NCBI GenBank assembly: GCA_964007475.1
Contig: OZ023274.1
Coordinates: 95,179,750-95,243,749, forward strand
Reading direction: 5' to 3'
DNA: 64,000 bases
Origin: Hybos culiciformis
Lineage: Eukaryota; Arthropoda; Insecta; Diptera; Hybotidae
Shown here: piece by piece, positions 1 through 13,500 of the stretch
Numbering within the stretch: position 1 is the stretch's first letter
How the letters are laid out: every line of letters starts with the position of its first letter
Notes under the pieces: generated by a model
What the model was told of the DNA's origin: nothing
Databases searched by the model: none
What the model saw: the letters and a program-made list of their open reading frames with translations, nothing else
Position numbers and translations under genes: made by a program

Positions 1-144
1 TTTTTTCTTTTTTTTTTTTTTTAAATCGGACTGCTCAAATGGCAGCTGTCACGGTCGCCATGTGGCGCTAAATTAAATTGAGAGAAGTAAACTATTTCTT
101 AACCAAAATTAAATTCATTTTAGAAATGCTATTTTATTATGCAG

Positions 145-1442
145 CATTAACACTATCACATCAATTGTTGCAAGTTTAACATTTTATGGAATTTTAGGTA
201 ATTTATCTTATCAAATTAAAATAGATATTATCACATTAATTAGCAAAGCTGGGGAAGAAGGCCTAGTTTCATTTTTTATTTACTATCCAGAAGCAATTGC
301 TCATTACGGAGGAGATTTTCCACAACTATTCGCGGTACCATTTTTTTTTATGCTATTCACTCTGGGTTTAGGAAGCAATGTTGCAATGGTTACAACTGCA
401 GTAACTGATATTAGAGATTATTTAAATGTTAGCAGCTGGCTATGCGCTCTAATTGTATGTATTGTGAATTGTATGATTGGATTTTGTTATGTTACAGCTG
501 TGAGTAAATAATAATTTTTAATTAATGTAGTTTCATATTTATTATTAAATTAAAATATTTTTTTAAAAAACTGTAACGAATTTCATCACAATGTAATGAA
601 ATTTATTACGTTTATGTAATGAATTTTAATATAGTATGATTAATTTCATTACAGTGTGATGAAATTCATTACAGCTATGTAATAAAAAGATTCCAAAATA
701 TGTTGGAGCAAACAGATTTTCATATAAGGATCATTATATTCTCTTCGTTGATGGTTCTTAATGAAACTTAGAACACGAAATAATTAATTTTAATTTTTTA
801 TAATCGATATATACAAAAATAAATTATATCAAAAAGAAAATTACTAATTAAAAATTTATTTATTTTATTTTTTCAAGGGTGGTCAACTTTTAATTAGTCT
901 AGTAGATTTCTATGGGGTAACGATACCATCTATAGTGCTAGCTTTCCTAGAAATTATAACCTTCAGCTGGATATATGGTTGTAATAGAATTTGCACAGAT
1001 TTGGAATTTATTACTCAAATTAATGTTGGATATTATTGGAGAATATGTTGTACAGTTCTAGCACCAATTTATATGTTTGTAATATTAATAAGTATCGTAT
1101 TTCATGATTCAACCTTCAGACATTATCATCTATATCCAAAATGGGCTATTAGTACGATAATAGAACACTTTACTTTATTTTTTTTATATAAACTATATAT
1201 TCTGAATTTTAGATTTTGGATTTTGTTTGACATTTTCAATTTGTAGTTTATTTATAATTATGTTATTTTCTGCATTAATTCGAGGCAAAGGAAATTTATC
1301 GGCAAGGTTTAAAAATGCTTTTGCATCAAAATATTACCATCCGCTTGATGAAACCTTGCTAGAAAAATATCGAGATTATCATCAAGAAAGAAGAAAATCC
1401 GTTAACATACTTGAAAAGATTAAAATCAATGTACTTGGATAA
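145..1442 (+). CDS. SLC6-family sodium-coupled (amino acid/neurotransmitter) symporter, C-terminal exons (5' partial)
   Basis: Three coding exons join in frame: 145-499 (acceptor AG at 143-144, donor GTGAGT at 500), 878-1151 (acceptor CAAG, donor GTACG at 1152) and 1213-1442 (acceptor TTTTAG, stop TAA 1440-1442). The product is the last ~285 residues of an SLC6 transporter, a plasma-membrane Na+ symporter. Visible hallmarks are TSIVASLTFYGILGNL (the TM7 region), YPEAIAHYGGDFPQLFAVPFFFMLFTLGLGS split over two helices with the LGxGS signature, TAGGQLLISLVDFYG at the exon 1/2 junction, and a last helix beginning YPKWAINFGF followed by a basic cytoplasmic tail. The pattern best resembles insect nutrient amino acid transporters (NAAT), but substrate residues in TM1, TM3 and TM6 lie outside the window, so the substrate is open. 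The intron at 1152-1212 is only 61 bp. The gene is intact as far as seen, and its 5' part must lie before position 1. Confidence 0.88.
571..674. repeat. Palindromic MITE-like inverted repeat inside the SLC6 intron
   Basis: The left arm at 571-603 and the right arm at 642-674 are reverse complements over 33 bases with two mismatches. Both start or end with CTGTAA/TTACAG and contain TTTCATCACA. The 38-base middle contains a further short inverted repeat (ATTACG...TGTAAT). The whole lies in the 500-877 intron of the SLC6 gene. It looks like a small foldback or MITE insertion. No clear target duplication is visible, so the class is unassigned. Confidence 0.6.
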
Positions 1443-3741
1443 AATTTATCAGCTGCACTTACATTTTTTTAAATTTCTGCAATTTTTATAAAGTCAAGTT
1501 GTTAATAATGTTAATTAAGGAGGATTTATAAACTATAAAAATTAAAAGTTTAAAAAAATATTTTTTTTTATGTAACAGATTTTTTTAATTATAACCTAAA
1601 ATTTATAAAAAAAAGAACTTGCACGAAATGTAAAAAAATGAAAAAGAACCAAAAATGCAAAATTTTTAGGTTTTAGTTCATCTTGTTTTAGGATCTAGTT
1701 TTTGTTTTGGCCCTATAGTAAATATTTTTGAATTCTCGTTCATTCAGCATTTTATTAATTAATTTTGATAAGATTTTTTTAGGTTCTAATAGATTTTTTT
1801 TATTTAGGTTCTAGTTCATTTGGATCGAATTCATTGAGCCATTATTTTGATAATGTAGGATGTTTATAAATCAATGTCTAAGTTTGTTAATCCACCTGTA
1901 GTTATTGATTTTCTTATGTAGGTGTAATAATATATCATTAATATATAAAGATTAATTTAACATGATGGAGTTAATTAATTTATTTATGACCTTTTATTAA
2001 TTTTTTCCACATGTATTATACAGAATTATATGAATTGCATTTTTGAATGCAACAGTCAATAAATGTAATCTGTATGCAATTTGTTTCGTGAAACATAAAA
2101 ATCACAAGATCTAAAATATTTTTCTACAAAATTTCCCAAAACTTCATTGCTGTAACTGTAAGTATATATTTTTCATGCTCCACCTTAAAAAAAATGTTTT
2201 AAAGTAAGAGATATTTTTCTAAAGCTTTTTTTTTTTTTTTTTTGTAAACCAAAGAATCATTAAAAATAATGGATAATATAAAATTTTCCAAAACAAGGAA
2301 AAGCAAAAAAAGATATGAAAAAAGTAATGAAGAAATAATATTTACATTTACATAGGCATAATAATTTTTTGTCGCCACTTAGGCAGACAACAAATAAAAG
2401 ACAAATGAAAAAAAACATAAAATAAAATAAATTTACATATTTGGTGGGTGCTCTTTAAGAATTTTTAATCATTCCGTTAATGGAATGATAATCGAAGATG
2501 AAAATAAAATTATTAAATGAAGCGATTTTGCTTTAACTTTGGAACTATTGATAATTATATTTAAAAAAAAATCATATTAATAATTTAAAATAAAAGCTTT
2601 TACAAGCAACATATGAAGTGCAAAATTTTTTTAAATACCTTGGTGACTCAAATATTAAATAGACTTATTTTAGTGTAATTTGACATCAATTTGCGGTTTG
2701 TTTGAACAAACAATATGATGTGTGATATTGGCATAAGAGCTTGACTATCACTATATTAAACTAATATGAACTAATATGAATGTTAAATAATTATTACATA
2801 AAATGAAAAAAAAAAAATACATGGAAAAAGTTTGGATTTTATTTTATTATTATTTTAAAAACAAATTGTCGAAATATTAAAAAAATTAAAAACAGCTTTA
2901 ATTGAAATAAAATAAAATTAAAGACAAAACTAAAATTTAATTGTTTTTAGAGAGATAATAAATTAATTCATGCTGTTAGTAAATTTATGATATTTTTGGA
3001 ATCATAATACATACAAATACAACATAATTCATTAGAGGCTTCAAATAGAGGACATTAAAATATAAATAAATAACATTTTTAAGCTGAATTTAAAAAAATT
3101 AAAAACATTTGCTAATCATTCAATTCGTTACTTTCTATCTAGAGCTAGACTGTATTGAAAAAATCAATTTCTATCCGAGATCAATGAAGATTAATGTATG
3201 ATATAGATATAGACTTTGTATGCGCAATTTATAATATCTATAGAATAATTAATTTAAAATATGATTTTTTTTTTTTAATTAAATTTATTATTGTTAAGAA
3301 TTCAATTGTCACATTATTATCACATTATTATTCTATTATTAAGCTTGTTTATTTTTCTCATTAACAATATTATTTTACAAGTTCTCTGTTCATAAATAAT
3401 TTACAATGCCTATTTTATTTTTAACCAATATACTTCCCTATAATTGTTTTTTTTTTTTTATTATTATTTTGAAACTGTTTTAAATAACTATCTATTTTAT
3501 TAGTTTTATGTTTTTTTTTTAAACAAAAAATACCAATTGTTCTATATAACAACCTGCATGATCGTAAAGTGTGACGTTAGTGAGAAATAAAAATTATTTT
3601 ATCATTATTTTTAGTTGAGGAGCGATAAATGAACATCATCAATATAATGCCAATTATTAATGATGTTAGAATTTCGTATCAAAATAAAATTTTGAAAACA
3701 ACGACTAGCTCTTTAAATAACCGCCAAAACATGTTGAATGA
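1443..3741. other. Gene-free AT-rich intergenic stretch
   Basis: No coding exon was recognised on either strand. The stretch is mostly A/T runs. Loosely repeated phrases of the type AGGTTCTAGTTCAT occur around 1668-1830, with no clear period. An AATAAA at about 2055 could serve the SLC6 gene but is far downstream of the stop, so this is only a possibility. Confidence 0.5.
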
Positions 3742-3749
3742 GCTTGTCG

Positions 3750-4488
3750 TAGGGATTGCACATTCGAAATTCGAAATTCGAGAATTCCGGAATTCGTTTT
3801 CATAAATATAGTTTCGAATTCCGAAAATTTCCCAGCGAATTCCGAAATTAAAATTTATTTTTTCGTGCTCTCTTCAACTTTTAAATAATGTTTTCGTTTC
3901 TGTACATATTAATATTCTATATTCTAATTCTATAAAAATTAAATCTGAAATGAAATTCTTTGAAGAGAACGGCTTTCGTGGCAAAATATTAGAGTCCGCC
4001 TACTCATTTTTGATTTTGATTCCGCCATCGAGCATGGAGTCTGAGCGAGCTTTCTCAATTGTAGGTAACTTTTGTACAAAAGTTCGTTCGAGACTCGGGG
4101 ACGCAGCTTTAAATGATCTCTGCTTCCTCGAAGCATATTTTAGGCAAATAAAACAATAATTTTATATTTTTTATTATTAAACGATATGCCAAATTAGAAT
4201 GTTTCTGTACAATAATTTTATGTTTATATTTCGTTTTAAATAATATAGTTTTTTAACTATTATTGTTATGTAATAATTGAATTTGGTATAATTTTACCAT
4301 TTTTATTTTTAAAAAAAGTATTTTTTAGTCAATAAATAACAATGAATTATCTCAAATAAGTTATTTTTATTATTTGTATAGACATAAAAAAATTAATAAT
4401 ATTTCGGAATTCGACCGAATTCCGAAAATATTTAATTTCGAATTCCGAAATCCGATTTTTTTATTATCGTCAAAATTTGCAATCCCTA
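3750..4488 (+). mobile_element. hAT transposon, internally deleted derivative (739 bp)
   Basis: Terminal inverted repeats TAGGGATTGCA (left) and TGCAATCCCTA (right) are flanked by a perfect 8-bp duplication, GCTTGTCG, at 3742-3749 and 4489-4496. An 8-bp duplication is the hAT hallmark. Both ends carry many subterminal copies of a GAATTCCGAAA-like motif, which probably bound transposase. Inside, 3950-4159 still encodes the C-terminal dimerisation segment of a hAT transposase (separate entry). Most of the transposase is missing, so this is a non-autonomous deletion derivative. The perfect duplication and open frame suggest a fairly young insertion. Confidence 0.88.
3950..4159 (+). pseudogene. 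hAT transposase C-terminal dimerisation domain remnant
   Basis: An open frame of 69 codons contains PPSSMESERAFS followed by a Gly, then KVRSRLGDAALNDLCFLEAYF. This matches the classic hAT C-terminal (Dimer_Tnp_hAT) pattern P-x-S-S-x-x-x-E-R-x-F-S ... R-x-x-L ... L-x-F-L. The catalytic RNase-H core, the DDE residues and the BED zinc finger are absent, so it cannot be an active transposase. The first ATG is incidental; the frame is what remains after an internal deletion of the element at 3750-4488. Confidence 0.85.
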
Positions 4489-4496
4489 GCTTGTCG

Positions 4497-7400
4497 TAAG
4501 TGTACTATGTCTCTAAAGCTGAAAAATTTATTAATTATCAAAATTCATTGACTTTTTCTATTAAATTTTATTTTATCTTTAAAAATAAATTAGTGCAAAA
4601 AAATGTCATATAACTATAAAAAATTAAAAAAAATCTGATAGTGATTTGTAAACATTATAAATTTTATTCAATTATACACTGAAAACAACTATATTATTAC
4701 CCCCAATTAATAAATTTCATATACGTATTATATACTAATATAGAATAATAAAATCTGTAAACTGATTTTCTTTTAATTTTCAATTTGAACTTTTTTTTTT
4801 ATTATTATTATTATTATTTTGTTTATTGGATTGTTAATTGTGCATTCAAATGCATAAAATTTGCATTCTGTGTACAATGGCTATTTTAAGCTGCACCTAG
4901 TTATTTTGTTTGTCTCTATATAAGTATATGGTACATATATGTATTTAATAAAACTTGCATTATATCTACACTATATACCTATAATGTGTAACATTTGTAT
5001 TTTATGTTTACATTAAACATTTGTCATATCAATTGTTGAATGAAAAAGAAATTGAAAATATATAGCATAGAAAGTAATGTTTATATGATTTTATTACAAA
5101 ATTTTATATTTCCCTGATTTCTTCTATTCAGTACAATAGTGTTTTTCAGTACACAATAGTGTCCAAAAAATATATATTCGAGATATTTTTTCGCTGAGCT
5201 TTACTGTAAAGAAAGTAAAGAAAACTATTAAAGTATATTTACATTTTCATTAAATTTTGAAGCATAAGTTTACATTATGAACAATGTTTTTCTGTTAAAT
5301 TTAAATCTTATTAAATCTCTTCATATTACTACTCCAAAAATTTTCAAAATATTCCACTTCAATAATTATACAAATTTCTGTAAGCTAGGTGTAAAAAAGA
5401 ATTAAAAGTTCATCGACTTTAAGCTTCATAATCGGTTTTTAATTGCTGTTCTACCTCTAGGGGCGAATAAAACAAAAAATTGTGCTTTGTAAAATAGAGT
5501 ATAAAATTATATTTATGTATGAATAGTTAAAAAGAGCCCTTAAAAAAATTCTTTAAAAGCAATTCGTAATAAATAATGTATATTTTTGTACTAAAAATTC
5601 AAAACATTATAAAAATTTGCTAATGTATAAAAAAAAAAAAGAAAAAAAAAAACAAATTATGTAAAAGAGGGCAATGTCAATGCCAGCAGCAATTAAATAT
5701 TAAAATATTTATTTATTATGACAATGTTACAGAAAAGTTTAACAAATTGTGCAAAAAAAGTATATGTAGGTATATGCTATTCACAATTGTTGGTTGTCTT
5801 AATATTTTTCATATTGCAAATTTTTATTGTGGTATTTTAATTTGCATTTTACATTTTTTGTTTTAATTAAATCTATAATAGATTGGATGGTAAAAATTAT
5901 GTAGACTTAATATGTGATGAAAAATAACTTTAATTTAGCGTTATGTACAATTAATTGTTAAAGTTATATATGTTTGACTACAAGTTTCAAATGTATATGT
6001 GAGGGTAAATATAATTGACCGAAAGAATCAAAATTAGCTTGTAGATGCTGTACGAAAATAATAATAAATTTTTTGAAGTGTCACGAAATTTAAGAAAGAA
6101 ATTTACATTTTTCTACATTTAGATTTCATAAAATGTCAAATAATAACGATAAGACAAAAAACTTATTTTATTATAAAATGCTTCAAAATATAATAAATAC
6201 ATATCATCTGGAGTCTGGACCATCATCTGAACAGACTAGTGAAACAAAGCAAAACCAGACCATAAAAGTGTTAAAATATAGAATTAAAGAATAAAAAGAC
6301 AAAAATTCATACAAATCGATGCTATCTAAAGTAACTGTTTGAATATAACTACAAAGCCTACATATATACCATAAATTGAACATAAATTAATATTTTTTTT
6401 TTTACATTATTTGTTTACCGGCACAGTATATATAAGTTTTCACAAAAAATATAATAAATGTATAGTTCTTAATGAATTTCGCGCATTTTAATATTTTGCG
6501 ATAAAATAATAAAATAAATACGATTGTGGTTCATTGTAACAATTTATTATAAAAATTAGATTAAATGTATTCAACATGGCGTTTAAGTCAAATTCGCTAT
6601 AAATTAAATAAAACATATAACAACATTAAATATAAACTTTATTTTGTGTTGTTGTTGTTTTTTTTTTTAATTTTTTATTTCCAACTTGTAAAAATGAAAA
6701 ATTTACTTTTCCTTAAAGTTAAAGGAAATTAACGACAATAGTTAGTTTTATTGTGTCACGCACAAATTAACACTCATAGCTTTTTGTTAAAATTTTGTAG
6801 TAAAAATGAATTACAACTAACAATAATAGTAATTTTTGTAATTTTTAATTAAAAATTACCATAATTCAAAATAAAAAAAAACATTTGTTTAATAATTAAA
6901 AATAAATATTTAAATAATATTTGAGAATATATTAATAATATTTTAATGCAATGTACGTAAACGTTACACTACTTATGCATTGAAAACTTTCAGAATTAGT
7001 GATAAAATCACTGGAAATTTAATTCTTATGTAGAGAATTATTGAGTTTTGTAAACATAAAATTAAAATTTTAAAATATAAAAATATTGAAAATTATTTTA
7101 AAAAATATTTAAAATGTAGATTGCAGCTAAATCGATTCAAACATCACTGTGTTGATATTATGCATTTATCTAGAATTATTTCAAAATATTATGAATATTT
7201 TGATTTAATATATAAAACTAATTAATCTTATATTATAATTATCGAACAACATTATATTATTTATATTATTAAAATTAATTCTCTAAATTTTGTACGACAT
7301 TCTGATAGGAACCAAAATTACCTCAATAATATTATTCTATAACTCTATTACTGTGAAGAATATTATTACATATAATTATACGAATATCTCACACCATAAA

Positions 7401-8124
7401 AATCATTAAGAAAATTAAATTCTTGAATTTTGTTGTTTAAAACAAATTGATATTAATTAAAAAAAAAAAAAAATGCAACACGAACACGAACTTCGAGTTC
7501 TAAATTAATTCAAAAAGGGTTGCTTTTATTTTAAAAATGTTTTGGGGTCTCTTACAATATCCAATAATATATAACTGCATACAATTTTATATATTAAACT
7601 GAAACTGTTACTGCCAATTTAGCAAAAAAAAAAGTTAATAACAACGAACAAATAACTTGGGATGGGGATAATGACAAAAAAGTGAACAATTACAGGAAAA
7701 CACATCGGAAAGTTTAAATTGAAATTGTCAGTATTTTATGTCCAGTCAAGCTAAATATTTTAATTTTCGATAAAGAAATGAATAATTTTGCTTTTTGATT
7801 TCAATTTAATTGAAAACTTTAATATAGCATTAATTTTATATATATTAAAGACTGTAGTGAAGAATTTTATTTACATGCTAATAAAATAACATTGAAATTT
7901 ATTTTAATATTTACGATATTCACTAAATTCAATTCATTTTAAATGTATGTTATTTTTATTAACAGTCCCTTGTTCAGAAAATGTATAAAAAAATAAAATA
8001 AAATTTAAAGCAAAATCTCCAAGTCAATTTTATTTAAAAAGAAACTTTTCTTTTTTCATTTAATATGTATGTATTTTTAATATTTAAGGGCTATATATAT
8101 ATATTCTTTCATAAAATATTAATA
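4497..8124. other. Gene-free AT-rich intergenic stretch
   Basis: No exon, RNA gene or clear repeat was recognised. There are long A and T runs and a short ATT microsatellite at about 4798-4818. Open frames are rare and of low complexity. Confidence 0.5.
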
Positions 8125-8132
8125 CCTTATAC

Positions 8133-8457
8133 CAGGCCTGAGCATCTTAAAGCACTAAGCGAGCCAAGTGCTAAGCGAAGTGCGGGGTAGCTGTAATCCA
8201 TATTGTTGTTGTAAATATTGTTGTTGTACATTTGTGAGAAGAACGTTCGTCATTTTAAAAGAACCGAAGTATAATTCGTATTCAGATTTTGGAATGGGTC
8301 ATTACCAAAGAAAATATATGAAGAAAGAAAAAGTTTCTTATTTTTCACTTTAAAAAAAGTCTTTTTATAATTCTCATTTATTTAATAAATTGTTATTTAT
8401 TAAAAATTTACGGTTACAGCGACATGCGGCTCATGAGCCGCAGTTTGCCTAGGCCTG
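8133..8457. mobile_element. Non-autonomous hAT element (325 bp)
   Basis: It starts CAGGCCTGAGC and ends GCCTAGGCCTG, giving imperfect inverted termini that share CAGGCCT. A perfect 8-bp duplication, CCTTATAC, flanks it at 8125-8132 and 8458-8465. Near the right end is a perfect 16-bp palindrome, GCGGCTCATGAGCCGC (8426-8441), part of a module also present at the right end of the element at 15263-15737. No transposase sequence remains. The short open frame inside (8168-8353) has no recognisable domain and is not a gene. Confidence 0.85.
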
Positions 8458-8465
8458 CCTTATAC

Positions 8466-10495
8466 AAAAGCTTAAAATATTCTATTTCATAAAAAATGAA
8501 AAAAAAAAAAAGAGACTGATGGTAGTTACAAAGTACCTACATATCTAGTGAAAATATTTACGTATACATTTATATGTATGACTCTTGAATTTAAAAATAT
8601 GATTTTTACTTATATACTATTCCGTTACGTGTTTGTTCATAGATACGGAATTATGTAAAGTTCTTTCTAGACATAAAGGTGATAATATTAAAATATGTAA
8701 AAAAAAAAACATCTTCTAAAAGAATTATACTTCAAATGTATAATTAAACTACACATTAATATGTAAATATTCACAAAGTCTTTAGTTATTCTTACAAAAT
8801 GTGGTATCTTACTTAGAGGACTATTAAAAAAAAAATTATTCAATAACATTTTTATTCTTGATTTCTTTTTCTTTGAATTTAAAACCAGATGCAATAGTCA
8901 GGCCAAATAAAAATTGTGGAAAAATGTGTACAAAGAAGCCGTGAAAAACAGAATTTCTAGCTTAAGTGTAATGTCTAATATATACGCTAATATGGTAATA
9001 TTTATAATATTTCATATATATATTCTTATATTATTTATTAATCATATTCCATAAGGGACTACAAAGGAATATACTTTTAGAAGATCTCTGTTAATGAAAA
9101 AAAAAAAAAAAATTTATGGTTTTGGGGACACAAAAGTAAATTCATTATATAAAAATATCATTGTAAGGATTCACGTAATGTTACTTATCGTAAAGAAAAA
9201 AAAATGTAAACAAAAATAATCTTTAACAAGCCTTATAAAAAAATAAAATAAAAATAAGAATTTAATTTTTTATTTTTCTATGAATTTATTCCAGATGGAA
9301 GATGAAGCAGAACAAAAAAATATTATTTTATAAAAAATAGACATTTCAAAAAGGTTCTTCCTAGCTTTTTTAACTTCATATTTGGTATAAATAAATATAT
9401 AACTACCCATGTAATATTCTTTAAAATATTTATAATTTTTCATTACACATTGAAATAATGTTGAATATCTTTTTTTCTCTACAAGACTATATAAATGTCG
9501 GATTAGTTTATGAATTTGAATGTCATCTTTATAACTTAAAAATCATCCAAATTTCGCTTGGGAAATAAATTTGAAACTACATAAAGTTTGAATATGAATT
9601 TTCTTATATAAATTAAGTGCAAAATTTTCCAAATTAAATCTACTATATGATTGATATTCAAAATTTCCTATTAAAATACACGTAGGAATTTCTTATTGCA
9701 TGTATATATAGAATTTTCCGATTTGAATACAATAATAATTTATCAAGTTAACAAAAAAAAAGTTCAATGAACTTTTTTTTATTTTTCATTTAGTTTTTTG
9801 TCATTAAAAATACTTATAGCTTTTCCTTCTGGCATATGGCCTTAACAACATGCAAGGAATTTTTTTTTTTATCCTTTGTCCTAATAAAAAAAAAAACATA
9901 ATAATATGCTTAAAATCGATTTTTGAGTAATTACGGTTTGGAATCAACAGATACGTCTTAAGGGTATTTATGTATATAGGCATAAATTTCCACCAAATTT
10001 TTAATTTGATGATTATATTAATATCTCATTGAACGATAAAGTTTAATAAAAAGAATGTGTCAAAAATTTATTTTTGCAATATAAATTTATTTTTAAATTT
10101 TGTCACTATTAATAATTGAAATATATGCATATACCTACCTACATATTAAATATTCATAATACATGACAAAAGATGGATCCAATATGTTAAAATTTGTTTT
10201 AACAGATATGTTTCAAAAAGAGGCAAAAAAAATAAATAAATAAATAAATATTTTTAATCCAAAAATTTAGTTCAAACAATATTATGTACATACATACGTA
10301 TAATAATTCAAAATAAACATTTTTTTAAGCCAAACAACCAAATAACAAATTTTGCCAATGAATTTGATTCACATTTTAAGCTTGAGGTTTGACAAAGCTA
10401 TTAAAAAATATGTAGTTGTGATAGACTTATATATATAGTATAAGTGACACCTGCTATAGTATAATAATTGTTTAGAAACATAATAGTTAGTTTTT

Positions 10496-10529
<34 letters not shown>

Positions 10530-13500
10530 TTAATAGTATGACTCATTTTGATTAGAACCTTTATGAAGCCTATAAAGTACATTATTATTATAAGAATGAA
10601 TGAAATTTATATGGGAATGAGAACAGTGTAATCTCAAAAAAAAAAAAAACTAAAAAAAAAATGCAAAATTTTAAAACTTTGTTCTTTATTACATTGGAAT
10701 TTCCCCTTTAACCACTAAATAAACTATGGTAAACCTTAGTATATATCTACCTTTAGTGTAGTATTATTACAAGTAAGGGAATTTAATACGAAATCGTTAA
10801 AAGCTACATTTTTTTTTTTTAATTTTTATCCGTCTCTGTTTATTATTCTGTTGTTGTGTACATGAACATACTTCATTGTATATATAGTATAGGCATATCT
10901 CTACGAAAATAATATAATGTGTATCTACGCAATATTGTGTTTATAAAAATAAATGTCATTTACCTTATTGGTAAATGAATTATTAATTTATGTTTTCTGT
11001 ACGCATAACCTAATAACAAAATTGTATATATTTATTATAAAAAAAAAAATAATAATATGACCATTATGTTTGTATTGCATGTTATTTTTTTTTATGTTTT
11101 ATTATATTTCCTTGAATATAAAATATTCTTCTAAAATTACTTAAATCAATAAATTTATTTACGGATAACCACAAATATTACATAATATTCATTATGTTCA
11201 CATAAAACATAATATTAGAAGTTTCTCTAAAGAGCTTTTTATATGCAATTTGTTTTTTTTTTTGAATAATTGAGGGTATTTATATATAACTAAACATTTT
11301 AAAAACTACTTATATTTTCGAAGTGATTATACAAAACTCTAGATCATACGAAGCTTGAAACAAATAATTTCCTCAACTAGGATTAGAACCATATAATTAT
11401 TTGTTTCATTTCTTGTAACTAGTTATACTATGGTTAATACTTTATAATACAATTTTATCAGATTGAAAATGCTATACAAAATCTACGATAATATGATATA
11501 TTGAATTACACACATAATGTAAACTATTATTATATAGAATTTTCAATGAAAATTTTCATTTTCTTGAATTTATTTTATTATAAAAACATAATAACTTCCA
11601 AACGAAAATTTAATCATATATTTTATTTTAACTACGAGTGTAATTTTTTTTTCTCTTTTTGCTATTTTTAAAATATATTACATACATAAATTTATAAATT
11701 GTAAAATATAGAGAATAATATTATACGAGTAGAACAACAAAAACAAAAATCATAATCATTTTCTTCATATGGCCACAGGGTATTCATGCAGAAGTATCAA
11801 AAAAAAAAATTTCAATTTATTTTTGTTGGATGGATATTATAAAAATAAAATAATAAAATTGTTTACATTTTCATGAACTTCAATTAACTCAATTTAAGTG
11901 TGAAAAATAAAATAAATTATTTTTTTTTTTGGAAAATGTTACATATGTAGTATACGAATATGTATTTGTTTGTATACGTTCAAAGTTGTTTAAAATATCC
12001 CGGAGATATGATTTCAGAGAATTCCAAACGGATTATGTGTATCAAATTATTTTGGAATAGAAAACTTTCTAATTGAAATTCGAGTTTATTTCCGCAATAA
12101 CATTTATTAAGTTTTATATTTAACATTGCTTAAATTGTTTCAGCTCCTTAATGCCACTATTTCAAAATTTTTAAGTTAAATTGTCTAGGGTTAAAAATAT
12201 CTGTATTTTCATATTATTTAATAAAATTCTATAGTTTCTATTTTTTTTTTTTATTTTTTTTTTTGAGTGATGAGCATAAATAATTGCTTAGAGATAATGC
12301 TATCATTTCACACCTTATTGTTGTACAGACTGATTAACATATTATTATTTTAAAATATATTTATTTTTCGTTGAATAACTAATTTATGATGCAGCACAAC
12401 CGGAATAATTATTCTTTTAGATTAATTGTATAAAAAAAATAAAATTAAGTAATCATATAGAGAAGTATTAGCCACACATATTAAATAATGTTCAAAAAAA
12501 AAACATGATAATTATGATTTATGATCATTATAAAAGTTTATTAAATTTGATTCCTCAATTAAAACTTATTGCAGACTCCTTATAACGTTAGAAAAAAAAA
12601 AAAAAGTTATATAGTTAAAAAAGCTTAACATTTTAATGTTAATATTAATAATCACCTCCGGTGTGACAATTAGTTTTAAATAAACGAAAATATTAACAAA
12701 AAAAAAACTTACTTAATGTTGTGTGGTATATAAATATAAATAATTCTTATGTACAAACTTATGCTTATATATAATTGTACATATAGGTATTTATTAATAT
12801 AAATGTACGAAAATGTTTTTTTTTTTTTATTTAATTTTCGTGCTAATTATGCGAATATAAAAAAAGCTTGAAAATTTTAGTAATAAGTTTGATAATATTT
12901 TTTTAATATTATATATGTATACTGTTTAAAAGAATTCCTCATCGTTATTTCTGCTTAATTGCAAAAATTTATGCATACGTCAATTTTACCATTAATATAT
13001 GAGCATTTCCTACTTCTCATTTTTTTTTTAATTATCCTAATTAAGTATACATATGAAACTCTTGAAAAAAATAGCTTTCTGGAACATAAAATTAGCAACA
13101 ACAAAAAAAAAAAATTATGCTAATATGTATTTAAATTATGCTTTATACGCCAAATTAAAAAAAAGAATATAGAACAGAACTTCATAAATGAAGTATGGAG
13201 ATCGTTTTCAATATTTCGAATACTTGGACACAATCGAATACTTTTTTATGGTTCCTTTAATTGAGAGCTTCTATAATTTCCAAACCCGATATCACAGAAT
13301 CTTAGCTTAAATTAAAGTGAACAAGATTGCTTCAAAGCTTCAAAAAGATTACTTTACAATAAACCAAATTAACGAGATTTTGGTAAAAATAAAATTTGTT
13401 GACGGAAATTATTTAATGACAGAATATTTTCTTTTGAATTTTCTATTGAAAGTTTAATTTGAATGGTTTATGAGTAATTTTGCCTTCAAAAGTAAATTAC

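Noticed and set aside
935..1246. Reading the SLC6 exon straight through to the stop at 1246
   Set aside because: Beyond 1151 the translation is not SLC6-like, while splicing 1151 to 1213 restores the family's last helix and tail.
8168..8353. 61-codon open frame with Cys-rich start
   Set aside because: It lies wholly inside the 325-bp hAT MITE, and its CCCKYCCC-type run comes from a TGTTGT repeat.
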